64,000 nucleotides of DNA, taken from Lactarius indigo. Its lineage: Eukaryota > Basidiomycota > Agaricomycetes > Russulales > Russulaceae. The notes beneath the pieces are model-generated. The model searched no databases, was not told where the DNA came from, and saw only the letters and a list, made by a program, of their open reading frames with translations. The stretch's first letter is position 1, and every line of letters starts with the position of its first letter. Position numbers and translations under genes: made by a program. The stretch lies in NCBI GenBank assembly GCA_025766275.1, contig JAFKAC010000032.1, forward strand, positions 186,001 to 250,000, written 5' to 3'. Positions 53,474-63,915 of this stretch are shown piece after piece.

Positions 53474-54600
53474 TGGTCCCTTACAGTTACCCAGCAAAGT
53501 TCAAGTGTTCCGTCACTCCAAGAGACAAGGTCGCAGAAGATTTGATTAGGGAGAATGCTCAAGCTTGATGTTACATCCCTTGACTCTTGGTTCTTCATAT
53601 TTGTACAGATGTCCTGCCTAACTTTTGAAATGTGTTGTGCTTCTGAGTGGCTTGGCAAAAAGTCAGTTCAAATCCACTGTTGTTGAGGACATCTTGCCTA
53701 CCACTCCTGTTTTAAGGATGCCTCATGTGCTGAGCCCAAAATCATTACTAGTTTTTGGTCTTTTTAGTCTTGGTCCTTGGCCCCGCATGTGATACTTTCG
53801 TTCTGTGTGATACATCATTGTACCAATCGTCTGTCTCCTCTCAAGTATAACGCAGGTTAGCCAAGTGGAAATGCAACGTACAGTACTTGTCATGAACTCC
53901 CCTGTTACCTTCCTGTTTTCTGCCCTTAGCTGATCCACTTCCTTTCTTGGTAGTTACCTTCTTATGCTCCCCCTTATCTGATTGTTCTAGCACCTTCTGT
54001 GCTATTCTTAATTCACCCTTCTTGTTGCCTTGCTGGCATGATACCATCTTGCACCATACTCACATCATCCTGCCAGCACATCACTCTATCTATAGCAGCC
54101 AGTAGCATTATGTGCTCAGGCACAATCCTGTACTATATAGGGACTCCTGTAGTGTGCCTTAGCTCCTTAGCTTTGGCTTAATCAACTATCTGCGTTGTAT
54201 CTCCCATTGACTCCTTGAGTGCCTCAGTTCCTTCAGCACTCAAGCCCTTGACCCAGAACCTCAGACCCTTGACCCTTATCCCCTTTGGGTCATTCCCCTC
54301 TCAGCCTCTGTGCAGGCTTCCCCTTGACTTCGCTCTTATCCTCTTCCTGTCTTACTGGTCAGCCCAGTGACATGTGACCTTTGAACTTAGGCCATCGAGC
54401 TCATCCATTGCTACAGACTCAGTCACCTTAGCACAAGGGGCTGTTACAGAAGGACCTTCCCACCTCAGCATAGGGGGATCGCCACAGACTCAGCTACCTT
54501 AGCGTAGGAGCTGTTACAGAGGACCTTAGGAGTCGTTGCACACAGTGCTGATCCGACTTGGCTGTTGACTGCCATGTGACAGGAAGCCATTACAGAAGAC
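53474..54600. repeat. Spacer between the two P450 pseudogenes, with an imperfect ~80-bp tandem duplication
   Basis: No gene is recognised. At about 54411-54490 and 54491-54570 a unit containing acagactcag, accttagc and gctgttacagaggacctt is present twice in imperfect form. The rest is unassigned. Confidence 0.45.
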
Positions 54601-54679
54601 CACGCCCCTGCAGAGGCGTGACAGTACTGGTTTGTTCAGGACTCACTCATGTTTTGGCATCTTCTCAGAAAGTTCCTAA

Positions 54680-55089
54680 TGACTTGGTATGCGCTGGTTG
54701 GATTGATCAACCAAGTTTCGGTGCTACCATAATCAAAACTCCAAGAAAACATGGCCTTTCAAAACTCGAGCAAGCCTGGCTTGCTGGCGACATGCTGTAT
54801 GTCCCCCTAACATAGACTTTGAGACAGGCCTCAAGAATCTGAAGGCATGTAGCGCTGTGGGTGGCGAGACAACGTCTACTACACTCCATTGGTGGCTTTT
54901 TGCCATGTTCATGTATCCTGATGTCTAAGCCCACGCCCACGCTGAGCTTGATGAAGTCGTAGGCTGTGCTGGTCCTCAATAGTTCCCTTTGGCAGGCCGC
55001 ATGCATCGACCTGGCTCAACTGTGGACAACTGGTACGAAGGTATGTCCATCCCTGAGGGCACTATCTACTTCCTGAACATGATGCACAC
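54680..55089 (+). pseudogene. Cytochrome P450 pseudogene 2, part before the hAT-like insertion
   Basis: It contains FGATIIKTPRKHGLSKLEQAW and, across a GTATGT...GTAG intron, the I-helix AVGGETTSTTLHWWLFAMF with the oxygen-activating Glu/Asp-Thr motif. It continues PDV-stop-AHAHAELDEVVG (stop probably CAA to TAA), then DNWYEGMSIPEGTIYFLN and MMH. The K-helix ExxR segment between ELDEVVG and DNWYEG is deleted. The exon is split at the 8-bp duplication atgcacac (55082-55089) and continues in frame at 63916. Confidence 0.82.
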
Positions 55090-55853
55090 CAAGGGGGTCG
55101 CGGAAGTGTAGTTAGATATAGGGGGTACAAAAATCTCATAAGGCCGATGGGGAAAGGGGGGTAGGTATTTACATAAGCGAGCGCCTATCCAAATATGGTA
55201 TTACATTCTCACACCTACTAAATACAGCAATCGGCTTGGTAATTCACTGCTACCTTTTGCTGTCCAGCCCCAACTCTCCCAGCCCATCCTCAGGCTCTCC
55301 ATCTTCAGTGCGATCTGGAGTCTTGCCTCATTTTGACGCTCTCTTCTCTCCACCCCCATCAACTACTCCTTTTCTCTCTCACAGACAATAGTAGACTTTT
55401 TCCTTTAGATTTCGGACTTTTGAGTGCAATGAGCCTAATCTCTTGTGTTCCCCAACGTGCCCCAATTGCACGCGGCCTTAGAGATTCAAACCCAACACGT
55501 TCCCAACTCTGGCGGTTACCTCTGTGAGGTTTCGCACCATGCAGAAGCGTGCACAACCATTTGCGACCACCCTCATTCCATGGGCTCTGTAGCCCACCAT
55601 TTCCATTCCTGACCTCTCCGCACTTACATGCGGCCCTAACCCTTGTACAATGAGGCGTACATGATCTTTGTGGGTCCATATACGACAGATCGTGCCCCGC
55701 AGAAGCCCGCACAACACCTGGCAATGCTTCAGACACCACCACATCTTGCACGTGTTGCAAGACCATTTCCTCTTCAAACAATCTCTTTCATGGTCTGTTA
55801 ACTGTCCCATTTACCGATTCCATTACCACTTAATGCACTCTTCTCACCCATGC

Positions 55854-56383
55854 TGTCACGTTTCTACCATTGTCTGTGAGTCGGATGGGACCCTTACTGT
55901 ACCGGTTGCAACTATGGCGGTAAGGTAGATTAGTTGCGGACTTACCTACGGTGATACGGCTGTGCGATAGGCAATTGCGTACAATAGCTGACTGAGCGGT
56001 ACCTGGGTGACTCGATACTAGTACAGGTACTAGTAGTATTAGTGTTTGAGATGTTTCTGCGATACGTTGGACGCTACCTACTGTGACTCATAGCAGCGCT
56101 TGAAAGCCTGCTCAATATGTATTTAAGACTCTACGCGAAGACCAAGATATGCCATCTTGGTCTTCTTGAATCGTCACTTGTTCTATTCTCTTTCTCTTCT
56201 CGTCTCTAAGTATCCGACTTCGCTCGTGATCAGTCAGCAGTACAACTCCTTTAGGTGTGCCTCCGCGCATTCACCAGAACTACGAATTGGACCTCCGAGT
56301 CTTCAAGCAAACGACGGGACTAACGCTAAGTTGTTATCGCCTCTATAGAGCTCAAGTCGAGCTAACGTCATCACGACGTTACA
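55854..56383 (+). repeat. gypsy-2 5' LTR
   Basis: Starts TGTCACGTTTCTACC and ends CATCACGACGTTACA. A TATA-like tatttaag (56119-56126) lies about 34 bp before atcttggtctt (56154-56164), the predicted RNA 5' end. The terminal cgtca/tcacgacg portion differs slightly from the 3' LTR. Confidence 0.93.
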
Positions 56384-56385
56384 TT

Positions 56386-56396
56386 AAGACCAAGAT
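56386..56396 (+). other. gypsy-2 self-priming primer binding site
   Basis: AAGACCAAGAT begins two bases after the LTR and is exactly complementary to 56154-56164. Position and length are the same as in gypsy-1. Confidence 0.75.
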
Positions 56397-56404
56397 CCAC
56401 CACC

Positions 56405-58462
56405 GTGGCCACAACAACCAGAGAACAGTGGACGAGTTTCCGTCCATACTCGCTACAAAGGAGGGGAGAACGAAACGTCCCCACACGCTTTTTACAAGCT
56501 GCCAGCTGGAGAGAAAGACAAGAAGAAACCGGATACTTCGTGGAATTTAACGGACCTAGCAGGTTCCACCCAGTTGAGTTCAACTTCGACCATCTGTGTT
56601 GGGTAGAAGTTATGTGGAACCCCATAGACTCCCAGTGGGACGCAGTACGACCAGCAGGACCTAGATATTGGTGTGATATCGACGCAAGAGAGCTAAACAG
56701 TAGGGCGGACTGGGGCCCTATCGACGGACAGTTACGAGAACACTCCACTGGAGAAGTCGTCTCGGAAGAAGGAGAAAGCGAGCAAAGCCAAGAAGAAAGT
56801 GAAGGACGAGAGCCAAATCAAACAGAGACTAGCGGAGGGGCAATACAAGACCTCCTTATAGAACGAGCTGAGTCCGCGCATATTACCGAGCCAGAACCGA
56901 TTCATATTCGATCACCAGCAATCATGGCAACCCTAACACAAGCCATGGAAGAAGTCGTGCTGGAAGAGACACGTGCTATACGGGCCGAAGTGAGAGACAT
57001 CCTCATGCCCATCAATCCAGAAACCAGAACACGCATGACCGCGGAAGACGCCGCAATTTTCAGAGCCATAGGGTCAGACAGAGGAGACCCCCCATCCGGA
57101 CGACAACCACCACTAGAACTACTGCCAGGAGTGGGAGGGCCAGGTGGAGACCCACCACCGCCACCCGGCGGAGGAGTCCCCTTTGACCTACGAAGGACAG
57201 AACCACCAAGAAGACCACCCCCCGGACCACCCGGAGGCGGAGGGGGAGGAGGAGATAGTGGCGGAGGCGCTGGAGGAGGTGGAGGACACCACAACGAAAA
57301 ACTTACTGGCGAGCCACCTTCTATTTTTGACGGGGACAGGCTTAAAGTGGATCAATTCCTAACGCAGTGGCACGTCTATTGGGGCATGAATCTGGATGCG
57401 CCCATCATGCAAAATGACTACAGGAGATGCCTCCTGTTTCTGTCATACATCAAAGGAGGAGCCGTCAGCGAATGGGTTTTGTCCTTCCTGAACTGGCTCA
57501 ACAGGCAAATACAACGAGGGATCAGCCCCTATACCAGAGATTTGTGGGAAGCCGTAGCCGACGGCTTCAGCCAGCGATTCGAAAACACATTGGAACGAGA
57601 ACAAGCACAGGCCATACTGAGAAAGGGCTTCAAGATGATGGGAGAGGACATCGATAAGTACGTCAACGATTTCGAACAGTTAGCGCGGAAGGCTCATTAC
57701 CGCCTCAATGAACCCCAAACCATCGATCTCTTCACATCGGGGCTGCCAAAGGAGTTATTCAAAAATGTGTTCCAATTCGACAACCCGGTCACGTTTGACG
57801 ACTGGAAGAGAGCCGTCCTCAAGCGACAAAAAAACTACATACACCTCAAGGCCAGACTAAACGAATACAAGAATACAACAACACAACCGAAGAAGCAGAG
57901 TGGGAATGCGGGATGGACGCTTCCCCAGAATCTACCGCAAACTAATCCGTGGGCGATGGACACTTCCGCCGATCGCGCCAAAGTGCGACTTGCTGGATCG
58001 GAAGACATCGATTTCAACAAGCTGCCCCACGTCGGAGCTTCGCCCCCGTTCCTGCCGAGGGGGGGACCGGGAGTTAGAGGACGAGGAAGAGGAGGGGCTA
58101 GAAGAGATTTAAGGAACATCCTCTGTTATAACTGCAATGCGCCAGGACACCTCTCACGAAACTGCCCCTATCCGCGAATGCCGAGACAGTGGCAAAATCC
58201 CCCCTCCAGCAGCAGAGCGACCGAAACAATGTGGTCCACTCAATGGCCAACATCGCCGGGACCTGTGTCGCAGTACGAACCATCGTTACCAGGGTATGCG
58301 ACACCAGCACCAAGTGCAACACCCGCACCGCAAATCAACGCCGCAAAAACAGCTGGAGAACAGGCGAAGGAATGGCTCACACAGGTGGCCAATAGCACGG
58401 ACGAGGTAAAAGACCTCATACTTCAAGACCTGTGGGGGAAAGAGGGTTTTCGGGACGCCTAA
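56405..58462 (+). CDS. gag: gypsy-2 Gag polyprotein (probable GUG start)
   Basis: 685 residues. The N-terminal domain (REQWTSFRPY, GYFVEFNGPSRF, NSRADWGPIDGQ) is conserved with gypsy-1. Then come an acidic linker, a Gly/Pro-rich stretch, the Gag core (IFDGDRLKVDQFLTQWHVYW) and a CCHC knuckle CYNCNAPGHLSRNC (about 58123-58164). The first ATG in frame is at 56612, inside the conserved N-terminal domain, so translation should start upstream; the GTG at 56405 (A at -3, G at +4) is at the same place as in gypsy-1. Confidence 0.85.
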   Translation: MATTTREQWTSFRPYSLQRRGERNVPTRFLQAASWRERQEETGYFVEFNGPSRFHPVEFNFDHLCWVEVMWNPIDSQWDAVRPAGPRYWCDIDARELNSRADWGPIDGQLREHSTGEVVSEEGESEQSQEESEGREPNQTETSGGAIQDLLIERAESAHITEPEPIHIRSPAIMATLTQAMEEVVLEETRAIRAEVRDILMPINPETRTRMTAEDAAIFRAIGSDRGDPPSGRQPPLELLPGVGGPGGDPPPPPGGGVPFDLRRTEPPRRPPPGPPGGGGGGGDSGGGAGGGGGHHNEKLTGEPPSIFDGDRLKVDQFLTQWHVYWGMNLDAPIMQNDYRRCLLFLSYIKGGAVSEWVLSFLNWLNRQIQRGISPYTRDLWEAVADGFSQRFENTLEREQAQAILRKGFKMMGEDIDKYVNDFEQLARKAHYRLNEPQTIDLFTSGLPKELFKNVFQFDNPVTFDDWKRAVLKRQKNYIHLKARLNEYKNTTTQPKKQSGNAGWTLPQNLPQTNPWAMDTSADRAKVRLAGSEDIDFNKLPHVGASPPFLPRGGPGVRGRGRGGARRDLRNILCYNCNAPGHLSRNCPYPRMPRQWQNPPSSSRATETMWSTQWPTSPGPVSQYEPSLPGYATPAPSATPAPQINAAKTAGEQAKEWLTQVANSTDEVKDLILQDLWGKEGFRDA
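58444..58450 (+). promoter_or_regulatory. -1 ribosomal frameshift heptamer GGGTTTT
   Basis: Read as G GGT TTT in gag, four codons before the gag TAA (58460-58462). A -1 slip enters pol as GGG TTT TCG. Heptamer and distance to the stop are the same as in gypsy-1. Confidence 0.7.
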
Positions 58463-61400
58463 ACCCGTCAGTCTGGGTGAGGGCTTTACAATGTAATTCT
58501 GTAATCGTGACAACGCGCTATCGATCTTTGCGACTTCCAGTAACTGTCCGAATGAATTGCAAAACAACTGAAACCAACGCATTGGTCGACTCTGGAGCGA
58601 CCGACAACTTTATCCGGCCAAGCATGGCAGTACGGGCAGGTGTCCCGGTACAGCCGTTAGACACGCCTCGCAAAATATGGAATATAGACAACACGGAAAA
58701 CAAAGCTGGGTTAATCACTCATTATGTTAACCTGGAGGTAACAACACGAGGACAGGTGAAGAAGATGACCTTCCTGGTCACCGACCTCAGCAGCGAAGAC
58801 ATGGTGCTGGGCTATCCATGGCTGAGCGCCTTCAAGCCCACAATCAGCTGGGCAAACGCAACCATACATCCAGACATGTTACCAGTCGTGCTAGCCACTA
58901 CTGAGGAACTGCTGCACAAAACCGTCGTCCGAGCTCTGATTACGGCCGAAAAAGAACAAATCGTACAAGAACTGGAGGAAGAAGCCTTCGCAAGGGCCAC
59001 CACTTCGACAGAGCTGGCCATACAAGCCAAGCAACAACAGACAACAGTGCCGCTTCCCTCAGAATACGCAGCATTCGCAAAATTCTTCAGTGAACAGGCG
59101 TCACACCGCTTCCCCCCGGCCAGACCGTGGGACCATGCAATCGACTTCAAACCATCCGCGCCGGCCGCCATAGACTGCAAAGTATACCCCATGACACAAA
59201 AGGAAGAAAGCAAGCTCAAGGAGTTCTTGGAAGAAAAGTTGAAACAGGGGTACTTGCGCCCCTCCATTTCGCCGTACGCATCCTCCTTTTTCTTTATTAA
59301 AAAGAAGGACGGAAAACTACGCCCCATCCAGGATTACCGGGTCATCAATTCTCATACCATCCGCAACCAATACCTGTTGCCTCTAATCCAAGACCTCATT
59401 CTGGATCTCAGCAACGCGCACATTTACACCAAACTCGACATCCGCTGGGGATACAACAATATACACATACGCGACGGCGACCAGGAGAAAGCGGCGTTCA
59501 AAACTAAGTTTGGCCTGTTTGAACCAACGGTCATGTTCTTCGGCCTTACCAACTCCCCCGCCACCTTTCAAGCAATGATGAACCACATCTACAGGGACAC
59601 AATAGCAAAGCACGAACGTCTGGGCACCACGATACGTGTTTACATGGATGACATCGGAATAGCCACTCACTTCGATCACGATCTCTCAGCTCACGTCGCC
59701 GCCGTCCGCGATGTCTTACGCGTCGCGGAGGAACATGACCTCTACTTCAAACTGGAGAAATGCCTATTCCACCAACCGCGAATGGATTACCTGGGGGTAA
59801 TCCTTGAAAGGGGGGTAACTCGCATGGACCCTGTAAAAGTCCAAGGCATTAAAGACTGGCCAACGCCAACAAAAGTCAAGGATGTACGATCTTTCCTGGG
59901 CTTTTGCAACTTTTACAGACTTTTCATTCGCGGCTTCGCAAATCACGCCAAACCACTAACCAAGCTGACAAGAAAAGACGAAGAATGGCGATGGACGGCG
60001 GAAGAGGACAAAGCGTTTAACACACTGAAAAATCTCGTCACAGAAGAACCAGTACTGGCACACCCCGTCCTCCAAGACCCATTCGAACTGGAAGTAGACG
60101 CTTCGGGCTACGCGGTGGGAGCAGTCCTATTGCAAAAGAAGTCTGACGGCAAACGACACCCCATAGGCTATTACTCAGCCACACTCTCTGAAGCCGAGAG
60201 AAACTACGACATTTACAACTTAGAGTTACTCGCGATCGTCAAAGCCCTGCAGAACTGGAGACCGCTACTAGCAGGAGCCCCTCACAAAATCAAGATCTTT
60301 TCGGACCATCTCAATCTACAGTACTGGAAGTCCCCGCAAAAGATCAGTAGGTGTGTAGCCAGGGAAGTACTCGAACTCTCTGAATACGACTTCGAGATTC
60401 ACCACATCAAGGGAAAGAATAACGGAAGGGCGGACACGTTATCACGCAGACCTGACTACAACCAGGGGATCGAAGACAATAACGAGGTCATTGTTCTTCC
60501 CCCTGAGGTCTTCGTACGAACTCTCAACTCCGCGCGTACCTTCATTGCGAACCCAAATCTACTGCAACCACACCATCAACAAGACGAAGAAGTAATCAAA
60601 GTATGGGTAGATCCCCACAACCTTAAGAAGATACAGGGAGAGTGGTACAAAGACGGCAAGTTCGTAATAACCGGACCTGCGTCAACTCACCGAGTGCTAA
60701 TACACGACCACCATGACCTGCCGATACACGGCCACCTGGGAATCGCGAGAACACAGCGAATCCTGGAGAGACACTACTGGTGGCCACGGCTACGAAGAGA
60801 CGTATACGAATACGTGCAAGGATGCGCAGAATGTCAAAGGAATAAAGTAAACACCCGACCCATCCGCGCCGCGCTACACCCCATAACACCAATACTGGAA
60901 GCCACGCCGTTCTACACGATCGCCATGGACTTCATCACTAAACTCCCACCGTCCAAGGGGTATGATAGTATTCTGACCGTCACAGATCATGACTGCAGCA
61001 AAGCCTCCGTCTTCATACCATGCAAAGAAGAAATTTCCGCGGAAGAAACAGCGATTCTGTATGTGACTCATGTGTTCAAACGCTTTGGATTACCGCATAA
61101 AATCATCAGCAATCGAGACCCCCGCTTCGCGTCCAAATTCGCAAGGGAAATCTGCCGAGTTTTAGGGATCCAGCAAAACATATCCACGGCGTACCACCCG
61201 CGGACCGACGGACAGTCCGAAAGGACTAATCAATGGCTGGAGCAGTACTTGCGCTTTTGGGTAAACGAGCGACAAGATAACTGGACTGCTTATCTACCGA
61301 TCGCAGAATTCGCGCACAATAACTGGCCACATGAACACACCAAGCAATCACCGTTCCAACTTCTGATGGGATACGGCCCGCATGCGGATTGGACCGATAA

Positions 61401-63171
61401 GCCATCTCCTATCCCGCAGGTAGTGAAACGACTAACACAGCTAAAAGAAGCACGAGAGGACGCCCAACGCCTCATGAAGAAGGCACAGGAAGCTTGGGTG
61501 CACAACAAAGATACGCCCAAGTTCCATATCAACGACCTCGTATGGCTAGAAGGGAAACACCTCAGGACCAATCAACCCACGGCGAAGTTGGCGGCAAAAC
61601 GCCATGGCCCCTTTCGAGTAACTCAGGTGATGTCCCCCTACAATTATCGATTGGAACTTCCCACGCAGTGGAGCATCCATCCAGTATCCCACATCGATCT
61701 TCTCACACCGTACAAACAAACTCTCCTTCATGGGGAAAACTTCACGCGCCCGCCGCCCGAACTGATTGATGGAGAAGAGGAGTACAAGGTCGAGGCTATT
61801 CTGGACTCACGGCATTTCGGCAGGGGGAGACGCCTCCAATACCTCGTCAAATGGAAGGGGTACCCGGACTCGGAGAATCAGTGGGTCAACAAGGATGACA
61901 TCTTTGCGCCAGAAGCACTTCGTCTTTATCAGGAAGCGCAGGCACACGGGAAAGAGGTTAAAACAAGCTCAATTCGCACTCAGGAAAGTCATCCCCTCTT
62001 CCTTCGCTCTATCATTACTTCCATGCCCACTTCTCCTCTTCGACATGTCACCCAAGCAGAACTCCTTGACTCCCTTGCCAAAGACGCCCGCGCCCTCCTG
62101 GCTGAGGACGACGACACCAAAATCCCAAACACTCAGCTCACCCCATGGACACCTCTTGTGCCAGCAGAGGGGCCTATCACCGCGCAAGAATGGGCCCACA
62201 TCATCACCCGATTCCCCGACCCAACTACCACTCCAGACGACGAGCAAGCCGTCGTCCACGTCTTCCGAAACGATCGCGGCGAGCGAGAACCCATCGCCGC
62301 TATCCCCCCAAGCGACGACCTCATCGGCATTCGTGGAGTTTTCCCGAGCAACGACCAGCGTTCAAGCGCTGATGGAGTACGAGTTGGAGGGCTGGAGGAA
62401 AGTAGCGGCAGCGTGGCAGAAGGAGCAGCTCGACTCAGCCGCGGCCCGACTGAGAGAGATGCGAGAGCGACGGCAGCGATGGCAGCAGCTAAGGCTGGCC
62501 ATGACGACGAAGATTACTACCCGTCAGCACATTCCTTCCTACGAATGAAGCGCAACGCTGATAATCCCGGCATCACGCCATGGCTCGTCTACACCGACGG
62601 CTCCCCCATGTATCGAGGACGTGTGCGCGTGCCTGGCGCCGCCGATCACCGTCCGTTCACCGCCGCCGATGACCCCGCGCACGTCATTGCGCCTGAAGGG
62701 TTCCGGGCGAACAGACGACCCCATCACATTCGATACCCCATCACCGGCCCCGACAGAGTAGAGAGGGACGCATCCCACGTCCAAATCATCGGAGGGGCAG
62801 ACCCAATCATACTAGGGGTCATACTGGGCTCGCCACACGTCTATGGTAAGCCCTTCTACGCCGAGCCCCACGTATCCGCCGTGCTCCGCCCCACATACCC
62901 ACACGAGGACTTGGTCGTCTTCGAGGCGGACAAGATCACCAACCGCGCACTCAACCGAATCAACGACGAATCCCTCATGGCGGAGGTCACGCGCTTCCGC
63001 GCGGCCAGTTATGAACTGGACCGACTTCGCGCTAGGGTGAGTCAACTTCGCGCGATGATCGAATGCATGCAGGACGACAGGCGCGACTCCATCTATCGAT
63101 TGGAGCGCGCCACCACCCTCGAACGTATTGCCGACGAACAACAGGGCTGGCCGGCGCGGGACTTTCGGTGA
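58444..63171 (+). CDS. pol: gypsy-2 Pol polyprotein: protease, RT, RNase H, integrase, chromodomain, C-terminal extension
   Basis: About 1,575 residues, uninterrupted. Protease ALVDSGATDNFI; RT with KLDIRWGYNNI and YMDDIGIAT (about 59640); RNase H EVDASGYAVGAVLL and SDHLNLQYW; integrase zinc region ending CAECQRNK, and D,D,E in MDFITKLP, ISNRDPRF and TDGQSERTNQW. The second integrase motif reads SNRD where gypsy-1 has SDRD. The chromodomain is YLVKWKGYPDSENQW (about 61840). The C-terminal extension shares APEGFRANRRP, ASHVQII, GSPHVYGKPFYAEPH and DSIYRLERATTL with gypsy-1. Confidence 0.93.
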   Translation, partial: GFSGRLNPSVWVRALQCNSVIVTTRYRSLRLPVTVRMNCKTTETNALVDSGATDNFIRPSMAVRAGVPVQPLDTPRKIWNIDNTENKAGLITHYVNLEVTTRGQVKKMTFLVTDLSSEDMVLGYPWLSAFKPTISWANATIHPDMLPVVLATTEELLHKTVVRALITAEKEQIVQELEEEAFARATTSTELAIQAKQQQTTVPLPSEYAAFAKFFSEQASHRFPPARPWDHAIDFKPSAPAAIDCKVYPMTQKEESKLKEFLEEKLKQGYLRPSISPYASSFFFIKKKDGKLRPIQDYRVINSHTIRNQYLLPLIQDLILDLSNAHIYTKLDIRWGYNNIHIRDGDQEKAAFKTKFGLFEPTVMFFGLTNSPATFQAMMNHIYRDTIAKHERLGTTIRVYMDDIGIATHFDHDLSAHVAAVRDVLRVAEEHDLYFKLEKCLFHQPRMDYLGVILERGVTRMDPVKVQGIKDWPTPTKVKDVRSFLGFCNFYRLFIRGFANHAKPLTKLTRKDEEWRWTAEEDKAFNTLKNLVTEEPVLAHPVLQDPFELEVDASGYAVGAVLLQKKSDGKRHPIGYYSATLSEAERNYDIYNLELLAIVKALQNWRPLLAGAPHKIKIFSDHLNLQYWKSPQKISRCVAREVLELSEYDFEIHHIKGKNNGRADTLSRRPDYNQGIEDNNEVIVLPPEVFVRTLNSARTFIANPNLLQPHHQQDEEVIKVWVDPHNLKKIQGEWYKDGKFVITGPASTHRVLIHDHHDLPIHGHLGIARTQRILERHYWWPRLRRDVYEYVQGCAECQRNKVNTRPIRAALHPITPILEATPFYTIAMDFITKLPPSKGYDSILTVTDHDCSKASVFIPCKEEISAEETAILYVTHVFKRFGLPHKIISNRDPRFASKFAREICRVLGIQQNISTAYHPRTDGQSERTNQWLEQYLRFWVNERQDNWTAYLPIAEFAHNNWPHEHTKQSPFQLLMGYGPHADWTDKPSPIPQVVKRLTQLKEAREDAQRLMKKAQEAWVHNKDTPKFHINDLVWLEGKHLRTNQPTAKLAAKRHGPFRVTQVMSPYNYRLELPTQWSIHPVSHIDLLTPYKQTLLHGENFTRPPPELIDGEEEYKVEAILDSRHFGRGRRLQYLVKWKGYPDSENQWVNKDDIFAPEALRLYQEAQAHGKEVKTSSIRTQESHPLFLRSIITSMPTSPLRHVTQAELLDSLAKDARALLAEDDDTKIPNTQLTPWTPLVPAEGPITAQEWAHIITRFPDPTTTPDDEQAVVHVFRNDRGEREPIAAIPPSDDLIGIRGVFPSNDQRSSADGVRVGGLEESSGSVAEGAARLSRGPTERDARATAAMAAAKAGHDDEDYYPSAHSFLRMKRNADNPGITPWLVYTDGSPMYRGRVRVPGAADHRPFTAADDPAHVIAPEGFRANRRPHHIRYPITGPDRVERDASHVQIIGGADPIILGVILGSPHVYGKPFYAEPHVSAVLRPTYPHEDLVVFEADKITNRALNRINDESLMAEVTRFRAASYELDRLRARVSQLRAMIECMQDDRRDSIYRLERATTLERIADEQQGWPARDFR
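62045..62548 (+). CDS. Overlapping +1 ORF inside gypsy-2 pol
   Basis: A 167-codon frame in +1 relative to pol, starting with ATG at 62045 in the same alignment position as the gypsy-1 and gypsy-3 overlapping ORFs. It shares the charged helical core: YELEGWRKVAAAWQKEQLD then REMRERRQRWQQLRL. It ends earlier than the other two. The function is unknown. Confidence 0.45.
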   Translation: MSPKQNSLTPLPKTPAPSWLRTTTPKSQTLSSPHGHLLCQQRGLSPRKNGPTSSPDSPTQLPLQTTSKPSSTSSETIAASENPSPLSPQATTSSAFVEFSRATTSVQALMEYELEGWRKVAAAWQKEQLDSAAARLREMRERRQRWQQLRLAMTTKITTRQHIPSYE

Positions 63172-63188
63172 GTTGGGGTCTCATGCTG

Positions 63189-63200
63189 AAAAGGGGGTGA
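63189..63200 (+). other. gypsy-2 polypurine tract
   Basis: The purine run aaaagggggtga directly before the 3' LTR, identical to that of gypsy-1. Confidence 0.85.
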
Positions 63201-63730
63201 TGTCACGTTTCTACCATTGTCTGTGAGTCGGATGGGACCCTTACTGTACCGGTTGCAACTACGGCGGTAAGGTAGATTAGTTGCGGACTTATCTACGGTG
63301 ATACGGCTGTGCGATAGGCAATTGCGTACAATAGCTGACTGAGCGGTACCTGGGTGACTCGATACTAGTACAGGTACTAGTAGTATTAGTGTTTGAGATG
63401 TTTCTGTGATACGTTGGACGCTACCTACTGTGACTCATAGCAGCGCTTGAAAGCCTGCTCGATATGTATTTAAGACTCTACGCGAAGACCAAGATATGCC
63501 ATCTTGGTCTTCTTGAATCGTCACTTGTTCTATTCTCTTTCTCTTCTCGTCTCTAAGTATCCGACTTCGCTCGTGATCAGTCAGCAGTACAACTCCTTTA
63601 GGTGAGCCTCCGCGCATTCACCAGAACTACGAATTGGACCTCCGAGTCTTCAAGCAAACGACGGGACTAACGCTAAGTTGTTATCGCCTCTATAGAGCTC
63701 AAGTCGAGCTAACGTCGTGACGACGTTACA
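63201..63730 (+). repeat. gypsy-2 3' LTR
   Basis: The 530-bp partner of 55854-56383. Differences seen by eye are mostly C/T or G/A. Followed by catgc at 63731-63735. Confidence 0.93.
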
Positions 63731-63915
63731 CATGCAGTCATGAGTACTAGTAGGAATAGATTAATGTATAAATTGTTCTTCACATTCACTAGATTTGGCT
63801 AGAGTAGAGTTAGCGCCCTATAGGCGCTGGTAAATAAAAATCTGCTAAGGGTCCGCTATACCCCCCCTATCCCCCTAACTGGGGTATGGGCGCTTAAAAT
63901 CCCGTGACCCCCTTG

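Larger units (their letters stand above)
55854..63730 (+). mobile_element. gypsy-2: complete Ty3/gypsy chromovirus
   Basis: 7877 bp with 530-bp LTRs (55854-56383 and 63201-63730), 5-bp duplication catgc (55849-55853 and 63731-63735), self-priming site, open gag and pol, and polypurine tract. I count about seven LTR differences by eye (roughly 1.3%), so it is older than gypsy-1. Proteins are homologous to gypsy-1 throughout but clearly diverged, so this is a sister family. Confidence 0.94.
55090..63915. mobile_element. hAT-like non-autonomous DNA element (~945 bp without gypsy-2)
   Basis: Ends are CAAGGGGGTCGCGG (left) and the inverse of CAAGGGGGTCACGG (right), with one mismatch in 14. The 8-bp duplication atgcacac flanks it at 55082-55089 and 63916-63923. 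Taking the element and one duplicate out restores the P450 frame NMMHTLNFNLEVFG. An 8-bp duplication and CA-GGG termini fit the hAT superfamily. No transposase is seen, so it depends on another copy. gypsy-2 inserted later, at 55853/63731. Confidence 0.85.

Noticed and set aside
55359..55781. Minus-strand 140-codon ORF in the hAT-like element
   Set aside because: No recognisable motif, no conserved counterpart, and composition like the surrounding non-coding DNA.
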